This document shows, piece after piece, positions 8,247 through 17,300 of a stretch of DNA of 64,000 bases. The stretch is taken from NCBI RefSeq assembly GCF_001417775.1, contig NZ_BBZJ01000022.1:1-64000 (forward strand). Reading direction: 5' to 3'. The translations under genes and the position numbers were made by a program. Below the pieces are notes generated by a model. The model did no database searches. It was given only the letters and a program-made list of their open reading frames with translations, and was not told where the DNA came from. The DNA is from Streptomyces sp. TP-A0356. GTDB lineage: Bacteria > Actinomycetota > Actinomycetes > Streptomycetales > Streptomycetaceae. Each line of letters begins with the position of its first letter. The first letter of the stretch is position 1.

Positions 8247-10480
8247 TTGTCGGTGTCGTCCTTCGTCTCGTCCGCGGCGGAGCCGCCGTCGGCCTCGGCC
8301 TCCCCCTCGACCACGGGGATGAGGGAGAGCTTGCCGCGGGAGTCGATCTCGGCGATCTCGACCTGGACCTTCTGGCCCACGCCGACCACGTCCTCGACGT
8401 TCTCCACGCGCTTGCCGCCGGCGAGCTTGCGGATCTGCGAGATGTGCAGCAGGCCGTCCTTGCCCGGAAGCAGCGAGACGAACGCACCGAAGGTGGTCGT
8501 CTTCACGACCGTGCCCAGGTAGCGCTCGCCGACCTCCGGCATGGTCGGGTTGGCGATGCTGTTGATCGTGGCGCGGGCGGCCTCGGCGGACGGGCCGTCG
8601 GCGGCACCGATGTAGATCGTGCCGTCGTCCTCGATCGTGATCTCGGCGCCGGTGTCCTCCTGGATCTGGTTGATCATCTTGCCCTTGGGGCCGATGACCT
8701 CGCCGATCTTGTCGACCGGAATCTTGACGGTGATGATCCGCGGGGCGTGCGGGGACATCTCGTCGGGCCGGTCGATGGCCTCCATCATCACGTCGAGGAT
8801 GTGGAGGCGGGCGTCACGGGCCTGCTTCAGGGCCGCGGCGAGCACGGAGGCCGGGATGCCGTCCAGCTTGGTGTCGAGCTGGAGGGCGGTCACGAACTCC
8901 TTGGTGCCGGCGACCTTGAAGTCCATGTCGCCGAACGCGTCCTCGGCGCCGAGGATGTCGGTCAGCGTCACGTAGTGCGTCTCGCCCTCGATCTCCTGGG
9001 AGATCAAGCCCATGGCGATACCGGCGACCGGGGCCTTCAGCGGCACACCGGCGTTCAGCAGGGACATGGTGGAGGCGCAGACCGAGCCCATGGACGTCGA
9101 GCCGTTGGAGCCGAGGGCCTCGGAGACCTGACGGATCGCGTAGGGGAACTCCTCGCGCGAGGGCAGGACCGGGACCAGGGCGCGCTCGGCGAGGGCGCCG
9201 TGGCCGATCTCGCGGCGCTTCGGGGAGCCGACACGGCCGGTCTCACCCGTGGAGTACGGCGGGAAGTTGTAGTTGTGCATGTAGCGCTTGCGCGTCACCG
9301 GGGAGAGGGTGTCGAGCTGCTGCTCCATGCGCAGCATGTTCAGCGTGGTGACGCCCAGGATCTGGGTCTCGCCACGCTCGAACAGGGCCGAACCGTGCAC
9401 CCGCGGAATCGCCTCGACCTCGGCCGCGAGGGTCCGGATGTCGGTGACACCGCGGCCGTCGATGCGCTTCTTCTCCTTGATGACGCGCTCGCGGACCAGC
9501 TGCTTGGTCAGCGCGCGGTACGCGGCGGAGATCTCCTTCTCGCGGCCCTCGAACTCCGGCAGGAGCTTCTCGGCGGCGAGCTGCTTGACGCGGTCGAGCT
9601 CCGCCTCGCGCTCCTGCTTGCCGGCGATGGTGAGCGCCTGGGCCAGCTCGGGGCGGACCGCGGCGGACAGCGCCTCCAGGATGTCGTCCTGGTAGTCGAG
9701 GAAGATCGGGAACTCGGCGGTCGGCTTGGCGGCCTTCGCGGCGAGGTCGGCCTGGGCCTTGCACAGCACCTTGATGAAGGGCTTCGCGGCCTCCAGACCG
9801 GCGGCGACGACCTCCTCGGTCGGCGCCTCGGCACCTCCCTTGACCAGCTGGATGGTCTTGTCGGTGGCCTCGGCCTCGACCATCATGATCGCGACGTCGC
9901 CGTCCTCCAGGACGCGGCCCGCGACGACCATGTCGAAGACGGCGTCCTCCAGCTCACTGTGCGTCGGGAAGGCGACCCACTGGCCGTTGATCAGCGCGAC
10001 GCGGACGCCGCCGATCGGGCCGGAGAAGGGCAGACCGGCCAGCTGCGTGGACGCGGACGCGGCGTTGATCGCCACGACGTCGTACAGGTGGTCGGGGTTG
10101 AGCGCCATGATCGTGGCGACGACCTGGATCTCGTTGCGCAGGCCCTTCTTGAAGGAGGGACGCAGCGGGCGGTCGATGAGGCGGCAGGTGAGGATGGCGT
10201 CCTCGGAGGGACGGCCCTCACGGCGGAAGAAGCTGCCGGGGATCTTGCCGGCGGCGTACATCCGCTCCTCGACGTCCACCGTCAGGGGGAAGAAGTCGAG
10301 CTGGTCCTTGGGGTTCTTGGAGGCGGTGGTGGCCGACAGCACCATGGTGTCGTCGTCCAGGTACGCAACGGCGGAGCCGGCGGCCTGCTTGGCCAGGCGG
10401 CCCGTCTCGAAGCGGACGGTGCGGGTGCCGAAGGAGCCGTTGTCGATGACGGCCTCGGCGTAGTGGGTCTCGTTCTCCAC
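8243..10480 (-). CDS. pnp: Polyribonucleotide nucleotidyltransferase (PNPase)
   Basis: This 745-residue protein is a phosphorolytic 3'-5' exonuclease that in Streptomyces is also the main RNA 3'-polymerising enzyme. Two RNase PH domains flank a helical linker, followed by a KH domain (GPKGKMINQIQEDTG) and an S1 domain (GTVVKTTTFGAFVSLLPGKDG) near the C-terminus. The GTG start at 10480 (VENETHYAEAV) has GAGGAG 11 bases upstream; the frame is open further upstream but that part is not family-like. It lies downstream of rpsO with an intervening hairpin, the arrangement in which PNPase and RNase III control read-through mRNA. Confidence 0.96.
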   Translation of the reverse strand: MENETHYAEAVIDNGSFGTRTVRFETGRLAKQAAGSAVAYLDDDTMVLSATTASKNPKDQLDFFPLTVDVEERMYAAGKIPGSFFRREGRPSEDAILTCRLIDRPLRPSFKKGLRNEIQVVATIMALNPDHLYDVVAINAASASTQLAGLPFSGPIGGVRVALINGQWVAFPTHSELEDAVFDMVVAGRVLEDGDVAIMMVEAEATDKTIQLVKGGAEAPTEEVVAAGLEAAKPFIKVLCKAQADLAAKAAKPTAEFPIFLDYQDDILEALSAAVRPELAQALTIAGKQEREAELDRVKQLAAEKLLPEFEGREKEISAAYRALTKQLVRERVIKEKKRIDGRGVTDIRTLAAEVEAIPRVHGSALFERGETQILGVTTLNMLRMEQQLDTLSPVTRKRYMHNYNFPPYSTGETGRVGSPKRREIGHGALAERALVPVLPSREEFPYAIRQVSEALGSNGSTSMGSVCASTMSLLNAGVPLKAPVAGIAMGLISQEIEGETHYVTLTDILGAEDAFGDMDFKVAGTKEFVTALQLDTKLDGIPASVLAAALKQARDARLHILDVMMEAIDRPDEMSPHAPRIITVKIPVDKIGEVIGPKGKMINQIQEDTGAEITIEDDGTIYIGAADGPSAEAARATINSIANPTMPEVGERYLGTVVKTTTFGAFVSLLPGKDGLLHISQIRKLAGGKRVENVEDVVGVGQKVQVEIAEIDSRGKLSLIPVVEGEAEADGGSAADETKDDTDK

Positions 10481-10759
10481 TAGCGTTTTCTCCTCGTCTT
10501 CGTCCCTCGCTGCCCGTGTGGCAGGGGGACGGTGGCGGAGAAGCGCTCCATCTGGTGCGGGCCGGTCTTCGATCGAAGCACCCGGGGCTCGCTTCCCCCG
10601 GGGGCCACTACCGAGGACCGGCGGCGGCGAGGTGCGCTTCTCCTCGTTCGGTGGTGTGCGAGCACCCGGTACGCCCAGGCACTCCTTGCACGGTGTCATA
10701 CGTACGGCGTTGTGCTACCACACTACAAAGTGGCGGTGACAGTCCGCACGTACAGCAAA

Positions 10760-10792
10760 GGGAGCGGCCCCCTTGTCCCGGGAACCGCTCCC
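10760..10792 (-). terminator. rpsO-pnp intercistronic hairpin
   Basis: An 8-bp stem (GGGAGCGG 10760-10767 / CCGCTCCC 10785-10792) lies just after the rpsO stop codon on the minus strand and is followed by TTTG. In Streptomyces this spot acts as a leaky terminator and RNase III processing site. The rest of the 323-bp rpsO-pnp gap holds two perfect palindromes (CCCCCGGGGG at 10595-10604 and CTTCGATCGAAG at 10567-10578) in what would be the pnp leader, and probably a pnp promoter that I cannot place with confidence. Confidence 0.6.
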
Positions 10793-10803
10793 CTCACGGC
10801 GTC

Positions 10804-11091
10804 TTACTTGGCGCCCGCCGCACCGCGGCGGATGCCGAGGCGGTCGACCAGCGCACGGAAGCGCTGGATGTCCTTCTTGGCCAGGTACTGCAGCAGGCGG
10901 CGACGCTGACCGACCAGGATCAGCAGACCACGGCGGGAGTGGTGGTCGTGCTTGTGGGTCTTGAGGTGCTCGGTCAGGTCGGAGATGCGGCGGGACAGCA
11001 GCGCGACCTGGACCTCGGGAGAGCCGGTGTCACCCTCCTTGGTACCGAATTCGCCGATGATCTGCTTCTTCGTAGCGGCGTCGAGCGACAC
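10804..11091 (-). CDS. rpsO: 30S ribosomal protein S15
   Basis: This 95-residue primary binder of 16S rRNA contains the S15 signature around HDHHSRRGLLILVGQRRRLLQYL. The GTG start at 11091 has GAGGAG upstream. A possible promoter -10 element TACCCT lies on the minus strand at 11264-11269, with no clear -35. It is transcribed towards pnp. Confidence 0.96.
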   Translation of the reverse strand: MSLDAATKKQIIGEFGTKEGDTGSPEVQVALLSRRISDLTEHLKTHKHDHHSRRGLLILVGQRRRLLQYLAKKDIQRFRALVDRLGIRRGAAGAK

Positions 11092-11301
11092 GCGTACTCC
11101 TCGTAGTCTTCTGAGTGCCACCGAGTGCCCCTGGTCTTCTTCTCAGGGGAGCTTCCACGACTCGGTAGGCGGGGATCCGCTGGGCGCGGCCTCCAGATCC
11201 CTCGGTCGGCCCTTGCGGGGCCTCGGCGGGGTCCGGCGGCGCGTACACGAACGGCCGTCACACAGGGTACCAGCCTGGGCGGACGTGCCGGTCCGGGGCC
11301 G

Positions 11302-11522
11302 TCAGCCGCTGCTCGCGAACCCGTCGGCGACCCACTGGCTCGTCCCCCTCACCGTCCTTCGAGGCCGGACCGGCGACCGCGGTCGCGGCGAGGAGGACGG
11401 CGAAGAGGATACGGCCGTGCTCGTAGCGGATGTCCGTCTCGGCGAGGAGCGGCGTGCTGTCGGGGGTGAAGAGCGGCGCGCCGCGCCCGATGCGCTGCGC
11501 CGCGCCCTGTCGCGCCCACCGC
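11302..11522 (-). pseudogene. Frameshifted C-terminal remnant of a second PQQ-type propeller gene
   Basis: On the minus strand one frame reads APLFTPDSTPLLAETD then IRYEHGRILFA, and another reads TSQWVADGFASSG before a stop codon at 11302. Together they look like the end of a protein broken by a frameshift. The piece TDIRYEHGRILFA matches SDIVVEQGRVFFA near the C-terminus of the adjacent intact gene at 7 of 13 positions. It lies immediately downstream of that gene, as expected from a collapsed tandem duplication. The identification rests on this short match. Confidence 0.5.
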
Positions 11523-11590
11523 GCTCCACGGCGCTACTCAGCGCTCCACGGCGCTACTCAGCGCTACTCGTCGCTACTCGTCGCTACTCG
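11521..11590. repeat. 10-bp tandem repeats at the end of the PQQ-type gene
   Basis: About seven decamers of the form GCGCTACTCA/G, GCGCTCCACG or TCGCTACTCG run head to tail from 11521. The stop codon of the PQQ-type gene (11584-11586) is inside the array, which lies between the intact gene and the decayed copy. Confidence 0.85.
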
Positions 11591-13089
11591 GCGCTCCCGA
11601 TGCCGATGGCCCCCAGCACGGGGGCCTTGGGGCGTTTGAGGTCCGCCGTCAGTTCCCGCTTCGCGAAGAAGACCCGGCCCTGCTCGACGACGATGTCCGA
11701 GTTCTCCGGGCTGCTCAGCGTGTAGTCGTCGTCACTCGGGAGGGTGAAGAAGAGGAACGGCGTCTCCTTGCCCGTGCTCGGATTCCAGAGCACCACCGCC
11801 GCTGGGCCGATGGAGTCCCGCGTGCCCCGGTACACCAGGAGTTGGTCGCCGCTCATCCTCAGCGGGTGGACGGGCTGCAGCGCACGCCCCTCGAACTTGC
11901 GCACGGTCTTCCCGGTTCTGATGTCGAACGCCATGATCCAGTTCGACGCCTGGTCCACCTCGGTCTCGTCCTTGCTCGCGACGAACACCTCGGTCGGTCC
12001 CACGACCATGCCGTCGCAGTACTCCACGTCGCCGAAGTACGACGAGGCCCCGTACCGCTTACCGCACAGGGGGTCGTACCGGTCCCCGTGCATGGAGATC
12101 GAGGCGAGGCGCCTGCCCTTGCCGTCGAGCGTGATCAGATCGGTCACCGTGATGTCGCCGGCCCCGACGGCGAGGACCGGCGGATCGGACGAGGGCAGGT
12201 AGACCGCCTGGACACCCTTGGCGATCTTGTACGTCCACACGGTCCGGCCGGTACGGGGGTCGACCTTCTGCACCTCGTAGGTGGGGTCGCCCTCCTGTCC
12301 GCAGCGGAGCACGGCGAGCAGGGCACGGCCGCCCGCGAAGCCCTTGTCCTCGCACGCGGAGACGCTCGTGCTCTTCCAGAGCTGTCTGCCGTCCTCCATG
12401 TCGAACGCCACCGAGCCCCGCCCCCAGGCCACGGCCACCGTGCTCCGTGTCATCGTGAGGTTGGTGTCCGTCACGAACGCGGCGGCGGCGTCGGGGATCT
12501 TCGCCCGCCAGAGCTTCCTGCCGGTGTCGATGTCGAAGAACAGCACCTCGTCGCAGACGCCCGGGTTCTTGGCCCCCTTGGGCTGGGCGGGCTGCACGAC
12601 CACGGCGGTGCGGCCGTCCACGGTGACATGGGACGTGGTGGCGCAGAGGTGGCCGTCCAGCTTGAGGGTCCATGCCCTCTCGTCCATCGAGCCGACGCCG
12701 ATCCGCAAGCCGGTGATCGTGTCGGCGACGCCCTTGGCGAAGATCTTGTGGGTCGCCCATGTGCCCGGCGCGTAACGGGGATCGGTGTCGTGCTTCTCCA
12801 GGTGCTCCTCGTCGTGCTCGATGACCACCGCTCCCTCAGGGGTACGCGGGGCCTTCTCGACCGTCTCCCTGATCTCGTCCGGCGCCTGCCGCACCGCCGT
12901 CACCCCGGTGTCCGCGCTCTTGCGGCCCGACTGGTACCACATCAGCCAGCCGCCGACTCCCAGGACGGCGACGAGCGCGCAGACCGCGACGGCGAGCACG
13001 CGCCTGCGTCGTCTGGTGCGAGCGCCGTCCGCCGCGAGGGCGGACTCGGTGTACATCGAGGGCGGTGGGCCGAAGCTCACGTCGTGCAT
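11584..13089 (-). CDS. Membrane-anchored PQQ-type beta-propeller protein
   Basis: This 501-residue protein has a short cytoplasmic head, an arginine-rich stretch (25-30), one membrane helix (31-51) and a large extracytoplasmic domain. The domain contains repeated blades of the type DTGRKLWRAKIP, DGRQLWKS, TGRTVWTYKIA and TGKTVRKFEG, typical of PQQ-like/quinoprotein propellers; no PQQ cofactor residues are obvious. I take the ATG at 13089; a GTG at 13110 is possible and adds seven residues. Such propellers accompany the ESX/bldB locus in Streptomyces (from memory). The function is unknown, and a binding or sensing role is inferred. Confidence 0.8.
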   Translation of the reverse strand: MHDVSFGPPPSMYTESALAADGARTRRRRRVLAVAVCALVAVLGVGGWLMWYQSGRKSADTGVTAVRQAPDEIRETVEKAPRTPEGAVVIEHDEEHLEKHDTDPRYAPGTWATHKIFAKGVADTITGLRIGVGSMDERAWTLKLDGHLCATTSHVTVDGRTAVVVQPAQPKGAKNPGVCDEVLFFDIDTGRKLWRAKIPDAAAAFVTDTNLTMTRSTVAVAWGRGSVAFDMEDGRQLWKSTSVSACEDKGFAGGRALLAVLRCGQEGDPTYEVQKVDPRTGRTVWTYKIAKGVQAVYLPSSDPPVLAVGAGDITVTDLITLDGKGRRLASISMHGDRYDPLCGKRYGASSYFGDVEYCDGMVVGPTEVFVASKDETEVDQASNWIMAFDIRTGKTVRKFEGRALQPVHPLRMSGDQLLVYRGTRDSIGPAAVVLWNPSTGKETPFLFFTLPSDDDYTLSSPENSDIVVEQGRVFFAKRELTADLKRPKAPVLGAIGIGSAE

Positions 13090-13437
13090 GCCTTTCGGTT
13101 CGGTGGTCACAACCCGCCGGTCGCGTACACGCCGGCGACGGCGAGCGTCGGGGAGCCGCATCGGATCGGGACGGGGGGTGCCGATGAGGTTGACGAGCCC
13201 CGGGGAGCGCCCCACAAGTGCCATGGAGCTTCCGCGGGAGCGCGTCCGCGCTGTCCACTCGGCTCGGCGTCGAAGCGCTTGAGGACCCCTTGACGGTGTC
13301 TTTGCCGCGACCCGGAGCCAGGGCCTCGGCCCCGTCCGGGTCCCGCGACCAGGATGTGCAGCAACTCCCCCGTCCTCTGCGCAGGTCGCAACACCTCGCA
13401 ACGCCCGTGCCGCATCACTCGCGCCGTACGCCGTGCC

Positions 13438-13466
13438 ACTCTAGCCACTTGACATGGCACTTCCAA
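13438..13466 (-). promoter_or_regulatory. Candidate sigma-70-type promoter for the PQQ-type gene
   Basis: On the minus strand TTGGAA (13461-13466 on plus) and TAGAGT (13438-13443) are 17 bp apart. Transcription would start near 13430, giving a leader of over 300 bases. The interval 13090-13613 is otherwise gene-free and must also contain the bldB promoter, which I cannot pin down; a plus-strand TTGACA at 13449 has no matching -10. Confidence 0.4.
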
Positions 13467-13613
13467 CTGCAAAGGGCTATGGCGCAGTTGGCCGGCCGGC
13501 GGGGCGTCCGGGCTTCCGGGCGGTCCGCGCCTTGCTCACCGACGGCCATGGGGCTCCCCAAGTACTGTGAGCGGGTAGCTCGTTCGTAACGTCGCGAAGG
13601 GACCCCGTCCACG

Positions 13614-13919
13614 ATGGCCGATGCGCTGGACAAGGAAGTCAAGGAACGCAAAGAACGCGAGAAGGACGAGCTGTACGCCCTCGACATCTCGGGAGTCGAG
13701 TGGCACGGCGCGCCGGGAACGGAGGAACACGAGGAGCGGGTCGAGATCGCCCATCTGCCGGGGGGTGCGGTCGCCATGAGGTCGTCGCTCGACCCGGACA
13801 CCGTGCTGCGGTACACGGAGGCGGAGTGGCGGGCCTTCGTGCTCGGGGCGCGCGACGGCGAGTTCGATCTGGAGCCGGCGCCGCACAACGGCGGCCTGGA
13901 TGCGGATGCGGCACAGTGA
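13614..13919 (+). CDS. bldB: Developmental regulator BldB (DUF397 family)
   Basis: This 101-residue protein has a charged N-terminal stretch (MADALDKEVKERKEREKDEL), Tyr21, and a DUF397-type core: VEIAHLPGGAVAMRSS and RYTEAEWRAFVLGARDGEFD at 43-84. The C-terminal half carries the GG-V-A-x-R-x-S and EWRAF-x-x-G motifs of DUF397. BldB is a small dimeric protein needed for aerial growth and antibiotic production in S. coelicolor, and it lies in the same neighbourhood there (between rpsO and an EspI-like ATPase gene). Size, sequence and position all fit. The ATG has GAAGGG 12 bases upstream. Confidence 0.82.
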   Translation: MADALDKEVKERKEREKDELYALDISGVEWHGAPGTEEHEERVEIAHLPGGAVAMRSSLDPDTVLRYTEAEWRAFVLGARDGEFDLEPAPHNGGLDADAAQ

Positions 13920-13958
13920 CCGCTCCTGCGCGGTGACGACGCGTGCGCGGTCGGCGGG

Positions 13959-13976
13959 GGTCCAGCCTCCTGGACC
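13959..13976 (+). terminator. Probable bldB terminator
   Basis: GGTCCAG (13959-13965) pairs with CTGGACC (13970-13976) across a four-base loop and is followed by GTCTTG, about 40 bp after the bldB stop codon. Confidence 0.5.
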
Positions 13977-14071
13977 GTCTTGACGGTCCGTCATGCGGTG
14001 GTTGCGACCGGTTCGTTCCGCTCTTTGGTCCGGTTTGTACATCGGTCCCGTTCTGTTGGTGAACCGCCTTC

Positions 14072-14096
14072 GCCCGTACGCGCGTCACGTACGGGC
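14072..14096. promoter_or_regulatory. Perfect 9-bp inverted repeat upstream of the EspI-like gene
   Basis: GCCCGTACG (14072-14080) and CGTACGGGC (14088-14096) are exact inverted copies separated by seven bases, the geometry of a dimeric repressor site. It lies in the 418-bp gap between bldB and the EspI-like gene. No binding protein can be named. Confidence 0.5.
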
Positions 14097-14234
14097 AGAG
14101 AGAGACCCGGCGCTCGGACGCGGAGCGGCGGACGGGCCTGCCGTGGGGACGCTCGTGGTGATTAGGCTGGGACCGGGCGCCACACCAGAACCTGTGGCGG
14201 GCCGTCGGCGCCCCGGGGGGATCGCCGGGCGGAA

Positions 14235-14280
14235 TCGGACGACTTCCTACGACTTCGGACGACTTCGGACGACTTCGGAC
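14235..14280. repeat. Decamer direct repeats 60 bp upstream of the EspI-like gene
   Basis: GACTTCGGAC occurs three times in tandem, preceded by a degenerate GACTTCCTAC and a half unit. The 10-bp period equals about one helical turn, so copies would face the same side of the DNA. The array ends about 57 bp before the start codon. The rest of 13920-14337 holds the inverted repeat at 14072 and a TGACGG-T-CCGTCA palindrome at 13981-13993. Confidence 0.8.
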
Positions 14281-14337
14281 AACGAGAGCGGTCGCCCCAG
14301 CACGGCATGAGGGTGCTCGACCACACCAGGAGGAACT

Positions 14338-17300
14338 GTGAGCAGCGATCGGAACGGGATCCGCGGGGGCTGGGCGTCACCCGACGATGACCAGTCCGAC
14401 GCCGAGTCCGCCGTCGAGGTGACGGGCGAGTTCACCATCGACTACGCGCCGCCCGCCTGGTACACGCAGAACGCGTCCGGGGGGTCGGACACGTCGTCGG
14501 CGACCGCGGACGCGCAGGCTCAGGCCGCCCCGGCCCCGCCCGCGCCGCCGGCCCCGGTTCCGCCCGCGCCGCCGGGTCCTTCCGCGGAGGGTGCCATGCC
14601 CGTGCCCCCGGCTCCGGTCGGAGAGCCGGCCCCCGTGCCGGACGAGGCGTCAGGCGACGGATTTCCCGTGTGGACGCCGCCGGCCGACGCACCCATCGCC
14701 GCGCCCTCGGGCGGAGAGCTGGACAGCGGCGCCACGATGCGGCTCTCGCCGGTGGCGCTCAAGCACGAGTTCGAGCAGCTCGCCGCCGCGAGCAAGGCGG
14801 CCGAGGACGTGGCACCGGGTACCGCCGAGGCGGAGAAGACGAACGACGGCGCCCATGACGGGGGCGACTTCGAACTGACCGCGCCCTCGACGGATGCCGC
14901 CGCAACGGCCTCCGGTGACGCCCGGGACAGTGGCGGCCCGGAGGCCGGCACGAGCGACGGCCCCGGGAGCGAGCGGGGCTCCGCCGCCGCGGACGCGAGC
15001 GAGGCGGCCGACGCCGGTGGCTCCGGCCCCGCGCCGCAGGCCCTGGGTGAGGCCGGGGACGAGACGCCCGGGGATTCCGTGGCCTCGGATGCGGATGCGA
15101 CGGAGGCGGGGACCGAGACGGCGGCGGAGGCCGCTTCCCCGTCCGCCGACGCGACGGACCGGGACGCCGACGGCGATCGCGAGGGGAGCACGGGGGAGGC
15201 TGCGTCCCGGGTGGACGAGCCCGCCGACGCCGTCCCCACCGACGCCGTCCCCACCGACGCCGTCCCCACCGACGCCGAGCCCACCCACATCGTCCCTGCT
15301 GAGCCCGCCGACGCCGTCCCGGGCGGTGCGCCCGGGGAGTTCGACGCGCCGCCCGCCCCGCCCGCCTCCCCGGACGCCTCCGGGACACCGCAGGCGCCGC
15401 TGGGCTGGGCCCCGCCGCCGGTGCCGCAGAGCGCGGTCCCGCCGTTGCCGCCCGCCTACCAGCCGGCCGCGCCCGGTCCGGCGGCGCACTGGCCCACCGG
15501 GCCCGGGCCTGCCGACGCGCCGCATCCCGCCGCGCAGTCCGCCGCGGCCGCGCAGGAGCAGCCGCAGTCGCCCGTACCGCCCCAGCAGCCGTTCCAGCCG
15601 CAGGCGCCGCAGGCCGCCCCCACCGCCTGGCCCCAGAATGCCGCGCAGTCTGAGGCGTCCCGGGCGGGCTACGGCTTCCCGCAGCCGGACGCCCCGGCAC
15701 CCATGCCGCCTGCGCCGCCCGCGCAGGGGGGCTACGGCTTCCCCCAACCCGAGCCCTCCACTCCCCCGGTGCCCCCGCAGGCCGGCTACGGCTTCCCGGG
15801 GCCCGGTGTCCCCACTGCCCCGGCGCCCAGCACCCCGACGTCCAGCACCCCGGCGTCGCAGCCCGGTTACGGCTTCCCGGGGCCCGACGCGCCCGTGCCC
15901 GCGCAGGGCGGTTACGGCTTCCCGCAGCCGAGCGCCCCCGCTCCGATGCCGAACGCCCAGGCCCCCGCGCCGGCACCGCAACCGAACCCGCAGGCGCAGC
16001 CCCCGGCCGCTCCTGTCCCCTCCCCTGCCCCCGAGGCCCAGGCACCTCGGCCGGGCGTTCCCGCTGCCGCGCCGCGCCCTGCCGTTCCGCAGCCCCCCGC
16101 GCCCCAGGCCGGGTACGGATTCCCGCCGCAGGCCGCGGCCCCCAACGCCTCGGCGCAGCCCGGCGGTTACGGCTTCCCGCAACCCCCTGCCCAGCCGCAG
16201 CCCCCGGTCGACCCTCGCGTGGGTGCCGCCTGGCCGCAGCCGGTGCAGCACGACCAGCGGCAGCCGACCAACCCCGGCGCCGCGCCCCTGGGGTACACGG
16301 CGGCGGTGGAGCTGTCCTCCGACCGACTGCTCAACAACAAGCGGCAGAAGGCCAAGAGCACTCGTCCCGCCGGTGGCGGTGGCCGGTTCAAGCTCGGTGG
16401 CAAGAAGGAGGAGGCCGAGCGGCAGCGGAAGCTGGACCTGATCCGCACACCGGTGCTGTCGTGCTACCGGATCGCCGTCATCAGCCTCAAGGGCGGTGTG
16501 GGCAAGACGACCACCACCACCGCGCTGGGCTCCACGCTCGCCACCGAGCGCCAGGACAAGATCCTCGCGATCGACGCCAACCCGGACGCCGGTACGCTCG
16601 GCCGCCGGGTGCGCCGCGAGACGGGTGCCACCATCCGCGATCTGGTCCAGGCGATCCCGTACCTGAACTCGTACATGGACATCCGGCGGTTCACCTCGCA
16701 GGCCCCCTCCGGCCTGGAGATCATCGCGAACGACGTCGACCCGGCCGTCTCCACGACCTTCAACGACGAGGATTACCGGCGCGCGATCGACGTGCTCGGC
16801 AAGCAGTACCCGATCATCCTGACCGACTCAGGAACGGGCCTGCTGTACAGCGCGATGCGCGGCGTGCTCGATCTCGCCGACCAGCTGATCATCATCTCGA
16901 CGCCGTCGGTCGACGGTGCGAGCAGTGCGAGCACGACGCTGGACTGGCTGTCGGCGCACGGGTACGCCGACCTTGTCGCGCGGTCCATCACGGTCATCTC
17001 CGGGGTCCGCGAGACCGGCAAGATGATCAAGGTGGAGGACATCGTCGCGCACTTCGAGACGCGGTGCCGGGGTGTCGTGGTGGTGCCGTTCGACGAGCAC
17101 CTCGCGGCGGGCGCGGAGGTCGACCTCGACATGATGCGGCCGAAGGTGCGGGAGGCGTACTTCACGCTGGCCGCGATGGTCGCGGAGGACATCGCGCGGC
17201 ACCAGCAGTCGCACGGCCTGTGGACGTCGGACGGCAACCCGCCCCCGGTGGCCGCCCCGCCGCTGCCGGGCCAGATCCCCGGTCAGCATGTGCCCGGCCA

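Noticed and set aside
5226..8522. 1,098-codon plus-strand frame
   Set aside because: It lies antisense to the TPR protein, dapB and the M16 peptidase, with Arg/Gly/Val-rich shadow composition.
11521..11590. CRISPR array
   Set aside because: Units are 10 bp and contiguous with no unique spacers and no cas genes; the other repeat tracts fail for the same reason.
13449..13454. TTGACA as a plus-strand bldB promoter -35
   Set aside because: No acceptable -10 lies 16-19 bp downstream; the minus-strand TTGGAA/TAGAGT pair in the same place is better.
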